From the NCBI GenBank assembly GCA_014302835.1, contig CP060294.1:2443067-2507066 (forward strand): DNA of 64,000 nucleotides, in the 5' to 3' direction. The notes under the pieces were generated by a model. It saw only the letters and a list, made by a program, of their open reading frames with translations. It made no database searches and had not been told where the DNA came from. Shown piece by piece: positions 43,771 through 53,054 of the stretch (position 1 is the stretch's first letter; the number at the start of each line of letters is the position of its first letter). This DNA comes from Pedobacter sp. PAMC26386. Lineage in GTDB: Bacteria; Bacteroidota; Bacteroidia; Sphingobacteriales; Sphingobacteriaceae. Position numbers and translations under genes: made by a program.

Positions 43771-44111
43771 AACTTTTTGTTTTAGGGTTTGTTATTAATT
43801 AACTACCAAAAACCCGACAAAAATTCTGCCATTAACACCTAACAATCAACACAATAGGAAAATAAATCAAAAAAACCATCCATAAATAGCTTTCCGGCCA
43901 ATAAGATTTTTAAAACTATGAATTAGATCAACGTAGCTTTTTTTTAACATGTTTATTTTTCCAGACAATTAATTTCCCTTCTTGTCTATTTTCCTGTACT
44001 GCTTTTTGTTATGATAAGTCATCAAAATTTTTCAATGAAATTAATGCATAAGTCTTATAGGACTTATTGAGCATTTGCGCATCATATACTTATATATAAT
44101 CAAAACGTATA
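43771..44111. other. AT-rich divergent promoter region
   Basis: About 340 bp between the leftward T6SS operon and a rightward methyltransferase gene. No open frame, hairpin or repeat of note. Confidence 0.55.
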
Positions 44112-44912
44112 ATGTTCAAATTATTTTCTTCGAAATCTAAAAAATCACAATATGGCTGGTTTGGAAATCATCCAAACTGGGATGTCTTAGCTGCTTCAGT
44201 TGATGGTTATAGTTCACCCAATATACTGGATATAACCAAGAATTCCCTTTTACAAGTAAAAAATGGCAATGCCATTTATGAGCGCGATTCAGTACTATTT
44301 GATAAAATAGTACACCCATTTCCATTATTAACCTGTTTATTTCGAAGTGCATATTTGCTAAAAAGGCCTATGAATATCCTCGACTTTGGAGGGTCTTTAG
44401 GAACTACATATTTTCAAACCAAACACTTTATCGGACCGGATATTTGTGCCAGCTGGAATATTGTTGAGCAGGAGCATTATGTATCAGTTGCCAAAGAGCA
44501 TTTTGAAGATCACTGCTTGAAGTTTTTCTCGTCTATTGAGGCTTGTTTGCAAGTCCAAAAGATAGACTTGGTTCTACTATCAGGCTCAGTACAGTGTTTA
44601 CCCGAGCCACATCTTTTTCTTCAGAAATTAGCCGGTTATAATTTTGATTTTATCATTTTTGACCGTACCGCTTTTCATCATGGTGAACAAGACCGGCTAA
44701 CCTTACAAGTAGTTCCTCCAGAAATTTATAAAGCAGCTTACCCTTCTTGGTTCTTTAATGAAGAAAATTTTCTAAATCACTTTGCTCCCGGTTATACCAC
44801 TTTCTGTGACTTCACTTCTTATGTAGAAGGAGAATCGCTGATGAATATTGATCACCAACCAGTTGGCTATGACAAAGGCTTTTACTTCGTTAACAAATCA
44901 AAATATACCTAA
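44112..44912 (+). CDS. Methyltransferase, TIGR04325 family
   Basis: The 266-residue protein resembles the TIGR04325/LIC12133-type methyltransferases: it has the opening YGWFGNHPNWD and a SAM-binding motif ILDFGGSLGTTYFQTKHFIG, then IDLVLLSGSVQCLPEPHLFLQKL and IIFDRTAFH. Members are often in surface-polysaccharide regions. It is followed by a bidirectional terminator and an opposite glycosyltransferase gene. Confidence 0.82.
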   Translation: MFKLFSSKSKKSQYGWFGNHPNWDVLAASVDGYSSPNILDITKNSLLQVKNGNAIYERDSVLFDKIVHPFPLLTCLFRSAYLLKRPMNILDFGGSLGTTYFQTKHFIGPDICASWNIVEQEHYVSVAKEHFEDHCLKFFSSIEACLQVQKIDLVLLSGSVQCLPEPHLFLQKLAGYNFDFIIFDRTAFHHGEQDRLTLQVVPPEIYKAAYPSWFFNEENFLNHFAPGYTTFCDFTSYVEGESLMNIDHQPVGYDKGFYFVNKSKYT

Positions 44913-44991
44913 AACATGTACATTTCAGCGACGTGGAGCCGACTTTTAAGTAGGGATGTAGTCAAAGATGACTCATTAGGAGTTAGCTTAT

Positions 44992-45034
44992 AAAAAAGAA
45001 CCTGTAATAAGAGTAAGCCTTATTACAGGTTTTA
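44992..45034. terminator. Bidirectional terminator
   Basis: A 13-bp perfect stem (44999-45011 with 45019-45031, core cctgtaataag) flanked by an A-run on the left and a short T-run on the right. It sits between the converging methyltransferase and glycosyltransferase genes and can serve both. Confidence 0.88.
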
Positions 45035-45050
45035 ATCTACTTAAATTAGA

Positions 45051-46178
45051 CTATTCTGAAATTTCCACTTCTAATATTCTAATTAATTCCTTTTTTACCT
45101 CCGAACTTGAGAATTCCTTAATCGCATAATTTTTAACTGCATTACTATAACAAAAATAGGTATCATCGGTCATCTTTAATACCCTGTTTATAGTATCATT
45201 TAATCCTTGAACTGATAGATCTTCCATCACAAAAATAAACTCCTCTTTATCAAATCCACAGAATTTACTTACTATCGGAATGAGCCCAGCTGACATTGGT
45301 TCTATTGTTCCACCGGGCATACCGTCTGTATAGCTTGGGGCGACAGAATAACTACATTTATTAATAATCTGTATCATCTCATCGGAATTCATCCCAATAT
45401 TCTTAAATAAATAAACATTATCTCTATCTAAAACCTCCCCGTAATAATCTTCCAATATTCCACTGATAGAAGGAATAACGAGATAAAAATTTAAATCTTT
45501 ACGCAATTTGGCTGTTTCAAGCAATAAAGTGAGCCCCTTCGTAATCTGACGACCACCACATAAGAAGAGAAAATTGTTGGAGCGAGATATTTTAGGTTTA
45601 AAATTGCTATAAACCCCAAGAATATTATTATTTAAGGAATATAATTTGTTTGCATATCTCGATTTGCAATCTTCATAGACATATCCATGAGCTAGAATTA
45701 TCGAAATGTCAGCATTATACATAGAAAAATAACTGCTATCAGACAGGACACTTGCTTCACTTGTTAGCCAGAGCCCGGATTGTTCGTGAAAATCAGTCAG
45801 ACTTTTCAAGCTCATTTTGTTATGCAGATCCTGATGAGCTCCAGTAATCAAATGAACTCTAAGAATATTACGATTGGAGCATAAAAATGAGTTCTCAAAA
45901 TTATAGCCAAAGCCAAAAAAAACATCATAAATATTATAATCTATTTCTAAATGCTCATTAGAATGATCTACAATATCTACGTCATACCCTAGTGATGAAA
46001 AGCTCTCTGCTACAATATGAGATGTTAAATAATTCTGATGTCTAAAATCACTAGGAGTATGAAAAGGTGCAGTAATATAGGAGATCATTACACGCTTATT
46101 ATAATCAGTTTTATATAAATTAACAATGTATCCTTGTTTGCCCCCAAACCATTTTTTGAGGAGTTTCTTTACACTCAT
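45051..46178 (-). CDS. Glycosyltransferase, GT4-like
   Basis: The 375-residue protein has a GT-B fold: the C-terminal domain has NFLFLCGGRQITKGLTLLLETAKL and YSVAPSYTDGMPGGTIEPMSAGLIPIVSKF, the donor-binding E-x7-E-like region of GT4 enzymes. The N-terminal part (ISYITAPFHTPSDFRHQNYLTS) would bind the acceptor. It probably adds a sugar to a surface glycan. It and the TIGR04325 gene form a two-gene convergent island. Confidence 0.8.
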   Translation of the reverse strand: MSVKKLLKKWFGGKQGYIVNLYKTDYNKRVMISYITAPFHTPSDFRHQNYLTSHIVAESFSSLGYDVDIVDHSNEHLEIDYNIYDVFFGFGYNFENSFLCSNRNILRVHLITGAHQDLHNKMSLKSLTDFHEQSGLWLTSEASVLSDSSYFSMYNADISIILAHGYVYEDCKSRYANKLYSLNNNILGVYSNFKPKISRSNNFLFLCGGRQITKGLTLLLETAKLRKDLNFYLVIPSISGILEDYYGEVLDRDNVYLFKNIGMNSDEMIQIINKCSYSVAPSYTDGMPGGTIEPMSAGLIPIVSKFCGFDKEEFIFVMEDLSVQGLNDTINRVLKMTDDTYFCYSNAVKNYAIKEFSSSEVKKELIRILEVEISE

Positions 46179-46356
46179 TTTCGAATTTAATAATAGAATA
46201 TGTGAGAGATGTTTGATAATTAACTAATCTGGAGACAGACTGAAAGTGCCCTAAATCTAGGTATTTCTCTGGTTTCTAAGAAATGTAATTTTTGTTAATT
46301 CAAACTAGTAAGCTAGAAACTGATTATGAGTATGGAAAAGTTAATTTTATCTTTTC

Positions 46357-46400
46357 CAAAAAAGCAAAAAGGTCCGAACATAGTCCGGGCCTTTTTGCTT
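46357..46400 (-). terminator. Terminator of the TonB receptor gene
   Basis: A 15-bp stem (46362-46376 with 46386-46400, containing one G-U) is followed on the minus strand by six T residues. It lies 16 bp after the receptor stop. Confidence 0.88.
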
Positions 46401-46415
46401 AACAATAGGTATCAA

Positions 46416-48845
46416 TTACTTAAACCTGTAATTCAGGGTAACTCTTGCATTTCTAGGCATTTCGTAGATATAAGTATAATACCCCACACCACCTTGTGCG
46501 GCTGTAGGAGCATTAACTGCGGTATAAGAACCCTGGGTAAACAATTTACGGTCCAGCAAATTATTCACTAAAGCCGATATGGTGAATTTACCTTTCTCAT
46601 AAGAGATCCCCGCATCATAACGCATATAGTTAGCGAAGTTTCCTGTTCTCACATTTGACCCCACCACACGACCGAACTGAAACTGGTAGCCTCCAGCTAA
46701 ACCAAAACCATCCAGAATAGATCCCTTATTTTTAAAGCGATAGGACAGCCAGCCATTCGTGATGTGTTTGGCAGTATTCGCTACATAAGAACCGACAAGA
46801 TTTTTAGTTGGATCAACTGTGGCATCTTTGGTCACTTTCGCATCTGTATAAGCATAATTTAAAATAACGTCTAAGCCTTTTGCCAATTCACCAGCAAGGT
46901 CAAATTCAATCCCCTTAGACTGGATTTCTCCCAATTGAACTCTCCAGTTTGCTGTAGGATCCGGGTGAAGTACGTCTGGAGTCAGGACATTTGTCTTAGT
47001 GATTTTGTAGAAGGATATTGTTGAATTCCATTTGCCATCAAACCAGTCTTTTTTCAGCCCAAGTTCAATGTTATTTCCTTTGACCGGCTTAAAGATATTT
47101 CCATCAAAGTCAGCGCCTGCCTGTGGCAGAAAACTTTGGTCATATAAGGTATATGCAGAGAAATCCTTTGTGATTGAATAGCTTAAACCTACCCTGGGAG
47201 TGAATACATTATCCGAAAGCTGCGCAGCATTCGTTTTACCCACAGTAACTGCATGTGTAAATCTTCCAGCAAGTGTCAAACGTAATTTTTCATCCAGAAA
47301 ACGCAGTTCATCCTGTAAATAAACACCGGTATAAGTCTGATTAGTAGCATATACATTTGAGCCTGAACGCACCTGGATACTTCTTGACCGGTCAAACACA
47401 GGAATATTGGCAGCAGGGATACCATAGACAGGAGCATAAATATTGAAAGCAGCATTACCTCCCAATTGCAAATCCTTTGTTCCTGAGCTGCTGAAATCTC
47501 CCCACGTTTTCAAGTTCCCCATATCAACACCACCCAAAATTCTTTGTACAAGCCCGGGGCTTCTCACTTCTCCCTGAATAGTGACCTGGGCGTTTTTATT
47601 GATTGCCAGTTCATCGCTAATATTTACATATCTGCTCATGTCACCATTAGGCTTCAAATAATTTAGCCACACTGAATTACCTTCCAATCCAGATTTTACA
47701 TAAGCTACCTGCGCGTTTATAGTCCAGTCAGGATTAAGTTTATGGTTGAAATATAACGTTACATTATGATCTGTTAATTTATTAGGATCTAATGAGGGAT
47801 CTCCTAAAAAGAAGCTTGGATCTGTGTCACCAAATCCCTTAGGAGAAAAACCATAATTACCTAAAGCCAGAGCCTCCACATGTTGTGTAGTATATTCGGC
47901 GGTGATTAAAGTATTGCTGTCCAACTGATAGCTGATTACAGGTGCAATGACATATTTATCATTGTAATTGTATTTATTGAAACTGCCTTTGCTTTGTGCT
48001 GCAAGGTTTAAACGGTAAAGCAACTTACCATCTTTTGAAAGTTTACCATCCAAATCTACTGCTACCCTGCCTAAATTATAACCGCCACCGCTTAAGCTTA
48101 CAGAACTGTTGTTTTGGCCGGTAGGTTTCTTAGTAACAATATTATAAATCCCACCTGGTTCACCGTTGGCCATCATAAAGCCAGAAGGGCCTTTGACAAA
48201 TTCTACACGTTCAATAGTTGCTGCATCGTCCGCAAGCGGCCCCCATGGCATTTTCATGTTCATTCCATTACGAAATGCCGGGATAGTAGTACCCCGCGTA
48301 GAGATGTTTGCATACTGGTTATCCCAATGTCCGGTTCTGATAGTACCACTCACATTTCGGGTTAATCCGTCAACTACATCAAAAACCTGTTGGTCAGCAA
48401 TCAATTTGCTGGTAACAACTTTTATATTTTGTGGAATCTCTAATAAAGCTGTCTTCAGGCGTAAAGAAGAAGATACCTTATCTACCTTAAACTTCTTTTT
48501 GCTTCCAGCGATCTGAACGTCTTTGAGTTGAGACTGGTTTTCATTTAGAGAGAAGTCTGCAAGAATATTTCCTTTACCCGTTACGGTAATTTGTTTTTCT
48601 TTAGGATACAGGCCTATAGCAGATACAACCAAAGTATAATTGCCCGTAGGAACTTTACGGATATGGTATTCCCCATCCTGATTAGTGATTGTACCAAGCT
48701 CAGTTCCTTTCAGTTTAATAGTTACTCCTTCAGCAACATTACCATCAGCAGTGGTGATTCTTCCCTTTATCCCTCCGGTCTGTTGAGCAATTGCTATTGT
48801 ACATGTTAGTATGGTTAATAAAAAATAAAGTAAAAGTCTACGCAT
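46416..48845 (-). CDS. TonB-dependent siderophore-type receptor
   Basis: The 809-residue protein has a signal peptide (ending IAIAQQ), a carboxypeptidase-regulatory-like domain (GGIKGRITTADGNVAEGVTIKLKG), a TonB plug (SKLIADQQVFDVVDGLTRNVSG; ERVEFVKGPSGFMMANGEPGGI) and a 22-strand barrel with a C-terminal strand ending NYRFK. The plug is like that of ferrichrome/hydroxamate receptors. It probably takes up an iron chelate made by other organisms. No FecR/sigma pair is adjacent. Confidence 0.93.
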   Translation of the reverse strand: MRRLLLYFLLTILTCTIAIAQQTGGIKGRITTADGNVAEGVTIKLKGTELGTITNQDGEYHIRKVPTGNYTLVVSAIGLYPKEKQITVTGKGNILADFSLNENQSQLKDVQIAGSKKKFKVDKVSSSLRLKTALLEIPQNIKVVTSKLIADQQVFDVVDGLTRNVSGTIRTGHWDNQYANISTRGTTIPAFRNGMNMKMPWGPLADDAATIERVEFVKGPSGFMMANGEPGGIYNIVTKKPTGQNNSSVSLSGGGYNLGRVAVDLDGKLSKDGKLLYRLNLAAQSKGSFNKYNYNDKYVIAPVISYQLDSNTLITAEYTTQHVEALALGNYGFSPKGFGDTDPSFFLGDPSLDPNKLTDHNVTLYFNHKLNPDWTINAQVAYVKSGLEGNSVWLNYLKPNGDMSRYVNISDELAINKNAQVTIQGEVRSPGLVQRILGGVDMGNLKTWGDFSSSGTKDLQLGGNAAFNIYAPVYGIPAANIPVFDRSRSIQVRSGSNVYATNQTYTGVYLQDELRFLDEKLRLTLAGRFTHAVTVGKTNAAQLSDNVFTPRVGLSYSITKDFSAYTLYDQSFLPQAGADFDGNIFKPVKGNNIELGLKKDWFDGKWNSTISFYKITKTNVLTPDVLHPDPTANWRVQLGEIQSKGIEFDLAGELAKGLDVILNYAYTDAKVTKDATVDPTKNLVGSYVANTAKHITNGWLSYRFKNKGSILDGFGLAGGYQFQFGRVVGSNVRTGNFANYMRYDAGISYEKGKFTISALVNNLLDRKLFTQGSYTAVNAPTAAQGGVGYYTYIYEMPRNARVTLNYRFK

Positions 48846-49127
48846 TCGTTATTTAGATTAATTAAAAATAATAAAGCGCAAAGTAAAAGAATAGGATTTG
48901 CTTATCCAAACATTATTTGAAATACTGTAAACACATTAAAAATCAATTATTTACACAAAAAAATAGGAGGTATTTAAGTGGCTATTGCACCATATTAGAC
49001 TAAATGATCAGAGAGTTTTAATAATACCTGCTCTCTACATGACCGTATTTCTAACCTTAAAATAACCCCAATTAATTCGAATTTCAGCTGTCCGTAGCAG
49101 TCGCCCTGAGGAAGTTAAACTGATGTC

Positions 49128-50588
49128 TTACTTATTTTCTGAAGTATTGTCTTTCCATTGATCAGTCCGGAATGGTGAAGCCGGCAGCCCAGCTCCATTG
49201 TATAAATTACAAAGCGGATAATTTGCCCAGCCATAGCGCACCTCAACAGGCTCCTGAACTTCAGGGCTGCTAACAATGATTGTATTTCCTTTAATAACGG
49301 CTTGTGCCCAATGAAATTTCTGATCTTTTCCAGCAATAGCAAATCCAGTTAAGGCTCCTCCTCCTGCCGCTTTTAAACCATTATCAGCAAACTTAAATGT
49401 CAGACTAATCTGATGACCATTTCGCTGATGCGCACGCAGTACAGGGCCTGAATAAGTAGTTTTATAGCCATAGTTTTTCGCTAATGCAATTAATGCCAGC
49501 CGGCGTCCTACTTCTTGTTTATTCTTAGGATGGATGTCATCTTGTTCACCTAGATCAATCGCCACTGCCATTCCTGTATTTTGAAGGGATAAAGTATTCA
49601 GCTGTGCATCTCTCAGCTCTGCCCAATCTGAAGCCTGCGGCTGTTCAGCAGTTTTTTTATAAGCAGCCAGCTGAACAAAGTAAAAAGGAAAATCACCGAT
49701 ATTCCATTGCGTTCTCCAGTCTTTGATCAGCTCTGGGAAAAGTGTACGATATTGGTGTGCGCGTTCTGCATTACTTTCTCCCTGATACCAGATAGCACCG
49801 CGAATGGCAAATGGAATAAATGGGTGAATCATCTGGTTATATAATACCGTAGGGCGATTTGGATTGTCCGCAGTACCGCTCTTTAGATCTTTCTTAATTG
49901 CCGTTACAGCTGCTGCAAAATCGGGTCTTTGTTCAAGCGCTTGTGCACTCATCCATGCCTCTGCGATTGTACCACCCCAGGAGGTATGAATCAAACCAAT
50001 TGGAATACCCTTTTTCTGATAGATTTCTCTAGCGAAAAAATAAGCAACTGAAGAAAACTCAGCAACTGTTCCCGGACTGCAAGGCCGCCATCCACCATGA
50101 GCTACCTTTACATCATTCAGCTCTGTATTAGAGGTTTGGTGTGGCACTTGCAACAATCTGATATTTGGGTATCTGGCAGCGGCAATTTCCTTTTCATAGT
50201 CTTTGACTTTACCCCATCCTGCTAATGGCATTTCCATATTTGACTGTCCGGAACAGATCCACACTTCACCAATCAGGACGTTCTTTAAATTCAGCACCTC
50301 CCCATCAGAGATAGAAACCTGATAAGGCCCTCCGTAGACGGGTGTGGTAACCATTACCTTCCAATTTCCATTCTGATCAGCCTTTATCGTATATTTTCTA
50401 GTGCTCCAGGTTGTACTGATTTCAACCTGTTTTCCAGCTTCTGCTTTCCCCCAGATGGCAGCATTCGTCTTTTGCTGGAAGACCATGTTATCACTGAATA
50501 CTGAAGGCAGTACAATTTTAGCCTGAGTAGTATAACCCATGAGGATCATGGATAAATATAAAAGGTTTGAGCACTTGAATTTCATCAT
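49128..50588 (-). CDS. Sialate O-acetylesterase (SGNH-type)
   Basis: The 486-residue protein has a signal peptide (ending TQAKIV) and the SGNH-like blocks of sialate O-acetylesterases: VWICSGQSNMEMPLAGWGKV (catalytic Ser), GAIWYQGESNAERAHQY and DIHPKNKQEVGRRLALIAL (catalytic Asp/His). It removes acetyl groups from sialic acids or plant glycans. A small beta domain lies before and after the core. It follows the FMN reductase gene by 28 bp and may be co-transcribed with it. Confidence 0.9.
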   Translation of the reverse strand: MMKFKCSNLLYLSMILMGYTTQAKIVLPSVFSDNMVFQQKTNAAIWGKAEAGKQVEISTTWSTRKYTIKADQNGNWKVMVTTPVYGGPYQVSISDGEVLNLKNVLIGEVWICSGQSNMEMPLAGWGKVKDYEKEIAAARYPNIRLLQVPHQTSNTELNDVKVAHGGWRPCSPGTVAEFSSVAYFFAREIYQKKGIPIGLIHTSWGGTIAEAWMSAQALEQRPDFAAAVTAIKKDLKSGTADNPNRPTVLYNQMIHPFIPFAIRGAIWYQGESNAERAHQYRTLFPELIKDWRTQWNIGDFPFYFVQLAAYKKTAEQPQASDWAELRDAQLNTLSLQNTGMAVAIDLGEQDDIHPKNKQEVGRRLALIALAKNYGYKTTYSGPVLRAHQRNGHQISLTFKFADNGLKAAGGGALTGFAIAGKDQKFHWAQAVIKGNTIIVSSPEVQEPVEVRYGWANYPLCNLYNGAGLPASPFRTDQWKDNTSENK

Positions 50589-50616
50589 TTATATTTTACA
50601 GATTCAATTTTTAAGA

Positions 50617-51201
50617 TTAAGAAGGATCCATCAGCAATGGGGCCGGCAAATAGTCAACTGCCTTATCTCCTTGAATGACTTCCACTAAAGAACTGATCAG
50701 CTTATTGACCTGCGTAAAAGTTTCACTGTCCGTAATTTCACCAGCATCGGTTACTTTTATTCTGACAGCAGGAATCAGCAGCTGCATGTCAGCAGTTATT
50801 TTAGCCTCTATGATTAATAAAGTACCCAAAAGTGACTCGTGCGCTCTTGCACCAGAAGTGGCTGCAGTAATCAAGGCAACGGGTTTCTGAGAGAACTCCA
50901 TAGTACCAACGGTCCAGTCTATCGCATTTTTCAAAGTACCCGGAACACCGACTGCATATTCCGGTGTACAGATTAAAATACCATCAGCTGCCCGCAATAT
51001 GTTCCTAAAGCTTTTTATATTTCCGGAAACATCTTCATTATCCAGATCTGGGTTGAAATGAGGAAGATCAGTTAATCCTTCAAAAACACTTAATTCGAAA
51101 AGATTAGCAGCCATATGCTGTACTGCTTTAATCAGGTTCAGGTTAGAAGATCTTTGTCTCGTACTCCCCGAAATTGCTACTATTTTTATTTTCTCCGCCA
51201 T
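50617..51201 (-). CDS. NADPH-dependent FMN reductase
   Basis: From ATG 51201 the protein has 194 residues with the flavodoxin-like start IKIVAISGSTRQRSSNLNLIK and the FMN-binding loop GILICTPEYAVGVPGTLKNAIDW. These enzymes reduce FMN or quinones and are often stress-linked. The true start is MAEKIK; an ATG 15 bp upstream also exists. The gene is adjacent to the sialate O-acetylesterase gene. Confidence 0.92.
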   Translation of the reverse strand: MAEKIKIVAISGSTRQRSSNLNLIKAVQHMAANLFELSVFEGLTDLPHFNPDLDNEDVSGNIKSFRNILRAADGILICTPEYAVGVPGTLKNAIDWTVGTMEFSQKPVALITAATSGARAHESLLGTLLIIEAKITADMQLLIPAVRIKVTDAGEITDSETFTQVNKLISSLVEVIQGDKAVDYLPAPLLMDPS

Positions 51202-51503
51202 ATGCTGTATGCTCAAAAATCAGCATAATTTGTGAGAATTAAAATCCTATGTCAGAATTAATCCAATGCATATTTCTTTAAGATAAATTCAGCAGCATTA
51301 TTGCAGTTTTCCGACGATTTTATTTTTCTGTAGAAGGTGACCTTAGGCCAGGAACACCCACTCTAACCGAGCTATTTTACATTGCTAAAACCTTAATGCA
51401 CAGCATAAAACGAATTAACAGAGCTATCCTTAAACACCTGTTAAATTAATTAATTTATCGATAATATTTCATATATTCGAGTGAACGCTTTAAAAAAAAA
51501 ATT
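51202..51503. other. Intergenic stretch with no clear gene
   Basis: About 300 bp. An open frame without a start codon runs for about 50 codons to a TAA near 51449, with no recognisable family. The rest is AT-rich promoter-like DNA before the unknown small gene. Confidence 0.5.
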
Positions 51504-51878
51504 ATGAAATTTTTAGAACAACCGTATCAACAACGTTTAGTAGTTTCAGCTGGCACTGTGATCGAGCCCGTAACTAAAGACACCCCCGTAATTGTTTTAC
51601 ACCTTGCTGGTGAGAGAGGCAGAATAGCCGGCACCGGGACCTTCGCGGTAGCCAAACTTCCTGTCAGAGATTTTGTAGTTATTGGCTCTACCCATAAGCT
51701 CAATAGCCAAATCATTATTTCAGTTCGGGTATATGAGTGGGATATTCTGATTGGCTCCATCTTTATATCCCTTGACGGCAAGGATAAAAATTCAGCAAAC
51801 TATAAAATAAAATTGAACGAGGTATGGAAAACAGAAGGGGCAACAGTAAAAGTTGAGAACCTACAAGCACTTATCTGA
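51504..51878 (+). CDS. Small protein of unknown function
   Basis: The 124-residue product starts MKFLEQPYQQRLVVSAGTVI and ends KVENLQALI. It has no signal or membrane segment and looks beta-rich (VIVLHLAGERGRIAGTGTF; SQIIISVRVYEWDILIGSIF). I know no family for it. It stands alone and is followed by a long inverted repeat. Confidence 0.6.
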   Translation: MKFLEQPYQQRLVVSAGTVIEPVTKDTPVIVLHLAGERGRIAGTGTFAVAKLPVRDFVVIGSTHKLNSQIIISVRVYEWDILIGSIFISLDGKDKNSANYKIKLNEVWKTEGATVKVENLQALI

Positions 51879-51897
51879 TTATCCTGTATACCTCTCT

Positions 51898-51957
51898 ATA
51901 ATTCTGATGGGCAGATCTGACAAATAAATAATTGTCAGATCTGCCCATCAGAATTAT
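51898..51957. repeat. 26-bp perfect inverted repeat
   Basis: Arms 51898-51923 and 51932-51957 are exact complements with an 8-base loop (ataaataa). The core contains the palindrome cagatctg. It lies 19 bp after the small unknown gene and 72 bp before the fumarylacetoacetase-fold gene. No T-run follows on either strand, so it is not a standard terminator, though it can stop or stabilise transcripts. Confidence 0.9.
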
Positions 51958-52029
51958 CAGCAATCAATTTACCTATTATAATTATTACCTTGCAATTGAA
52001 GATTGTAAAACCAAGATAATTAAGTAGAA

Positions 52030-53016
52030 ATGAAATTAGCAACAATATCTAACAATACCAGAAATGGACAACTGGTTGTGGTTAATAAAGAAATGACAAA
52101 AGCAGTGTGTGTTCCTGAAATCGCTTCTACTATGCAAGATGCAATTGATAACTGGAAAGAGGTTGAATCAAAACTCCAAACAGTTTATGAGGCATTAAAC
52201 ACATACACAGCTAAAGGTGATGTTTTTGATTTTGCAGCTAAACAGATTATGGCTCCTATTCCCAGGGCTTATCACTGGGCTGACGGAAGTGCTTATGTAA
52301 CACACGTTGAATTAGTAAGAAAAGCCAGAAATGCTTCTCTGCCAGAAACTTTTTGGACAGATCCGTTAATGTACATGGGAGCCTCTGATGCTTTTATTGG
52401 TCCAAATGATGATATAGAGGTCGAAAATGAGGCTTGGGGTATTGATTTTGAATCGGAGGTTGGAGTGATCACCGATGATGTACCGGCAGGAACAGATGCA
52501 AAGACCGCACTGAATCATATTAAATTAATTACAATCCTGAATGATGTAACACTGAGGAATCTGATTCCCGATGAATTGTCCAAACAATTTGGTTTCTACC
52601 AATCAAAGCCATGGACATCCTTTGCACCAGTAGTGGTAACGCCAGATGAATTAAATGGTGTATGGAATGACGGAAAATTACACCTCCCACTTCGATCAAC
52701 ATTAAACGGAAAACTGATTGGTTCTCCTGATGCAGGAGTCGACATGGTATTCGATTTCGGACAGTTAATTGCGCATGCCGCTAAAACACGCTCTTTAACA
52801 GCAGGAACAATTATAGGATCAGGAACAGTAGCAAACGAAGGAAGCCCAAGCGGATCGAGCTGTTTAGCAGAATTAAGATGCCTGGAAATCATTAAAGATG
52901 GTAAAGCTTCAACACCTTTTATGTCGTATGGTGATAGAATCGAAATTGAAATGAATGATCACCAGGGCAACTCGATATTTGGAAAAATAGATCAGGTTGT
53001 AAAAAAACATAAATAG
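52030..53016 (+). CDS. Fumarylacetoacetate hydrolase family protein
   Basis: The 328-residue protein has the FAH C-terminal core: GIDFESEVGVITDDVPAG (metal-binding Glu/Asp), LNDVTLRNLIPDE, FGQLIAHAAKTRSLTAGTIIGSGTVAN. It is close to the group of 2-keto acid hydrolases that act on aromatic breakdown products. It could join tyrosine or related catabolism, but no other gene of that pathway is here. It faces the aminotransferase gene with 38 bp between the stops. Confidence 0.9.
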   Translation: MKLATISNNTRNGQLVVVNKEMTKAVCVPEIASTMQDAIDNWKEVESKLQTVYEALNTYTAKGDVFDFAAKQIMAPIPRAYHWADGSAYVTHVELVRKARNASLPETFWTDPLMYMGASDAFIGPNDDIEVENEAWGIDFESEVGVITDDVPAGTDAKTALNHIKLITILNDVTLRNLIPDELSKQFGFYQSKPWTSFAPVVVTPDELNGVWNDGKLHLPLRSTLNGKLIGSPDAGVDMVFDFGQLIAHAAKTRSLTAGTIIGSGTVANEGSPSGSSCLAELRCLEIIKDGKASTPFMSYGDRIEIEMNDHQGNSIFGKIDQVVKKHK

Positions 53017-53054
53017 ATTAAAGCAAGCCTATAAACTGAAAGACCATACCTATT

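Noticed and set aside
46326..46571. Plus-strand frame starting MSMEKLILSF
   Set aside because: It runs straight through the receptor gene's terminator hairpin and into the receptor's 3' end.
49115..49342. Second minus-strand frame at the end of the sialate O-acetylesterase gene
   Set aside because: It is a shifted reading of the same DNA; the esterase frame is intact and complete.
51254..51449. Open frame of about 50 codons (…RRFYFSVEGDLRPGTPTLTELF…)
   Set aside because: There is no start codon near its beginning and no family match by eye. It may be a gene scar, but the evidence is too weak.
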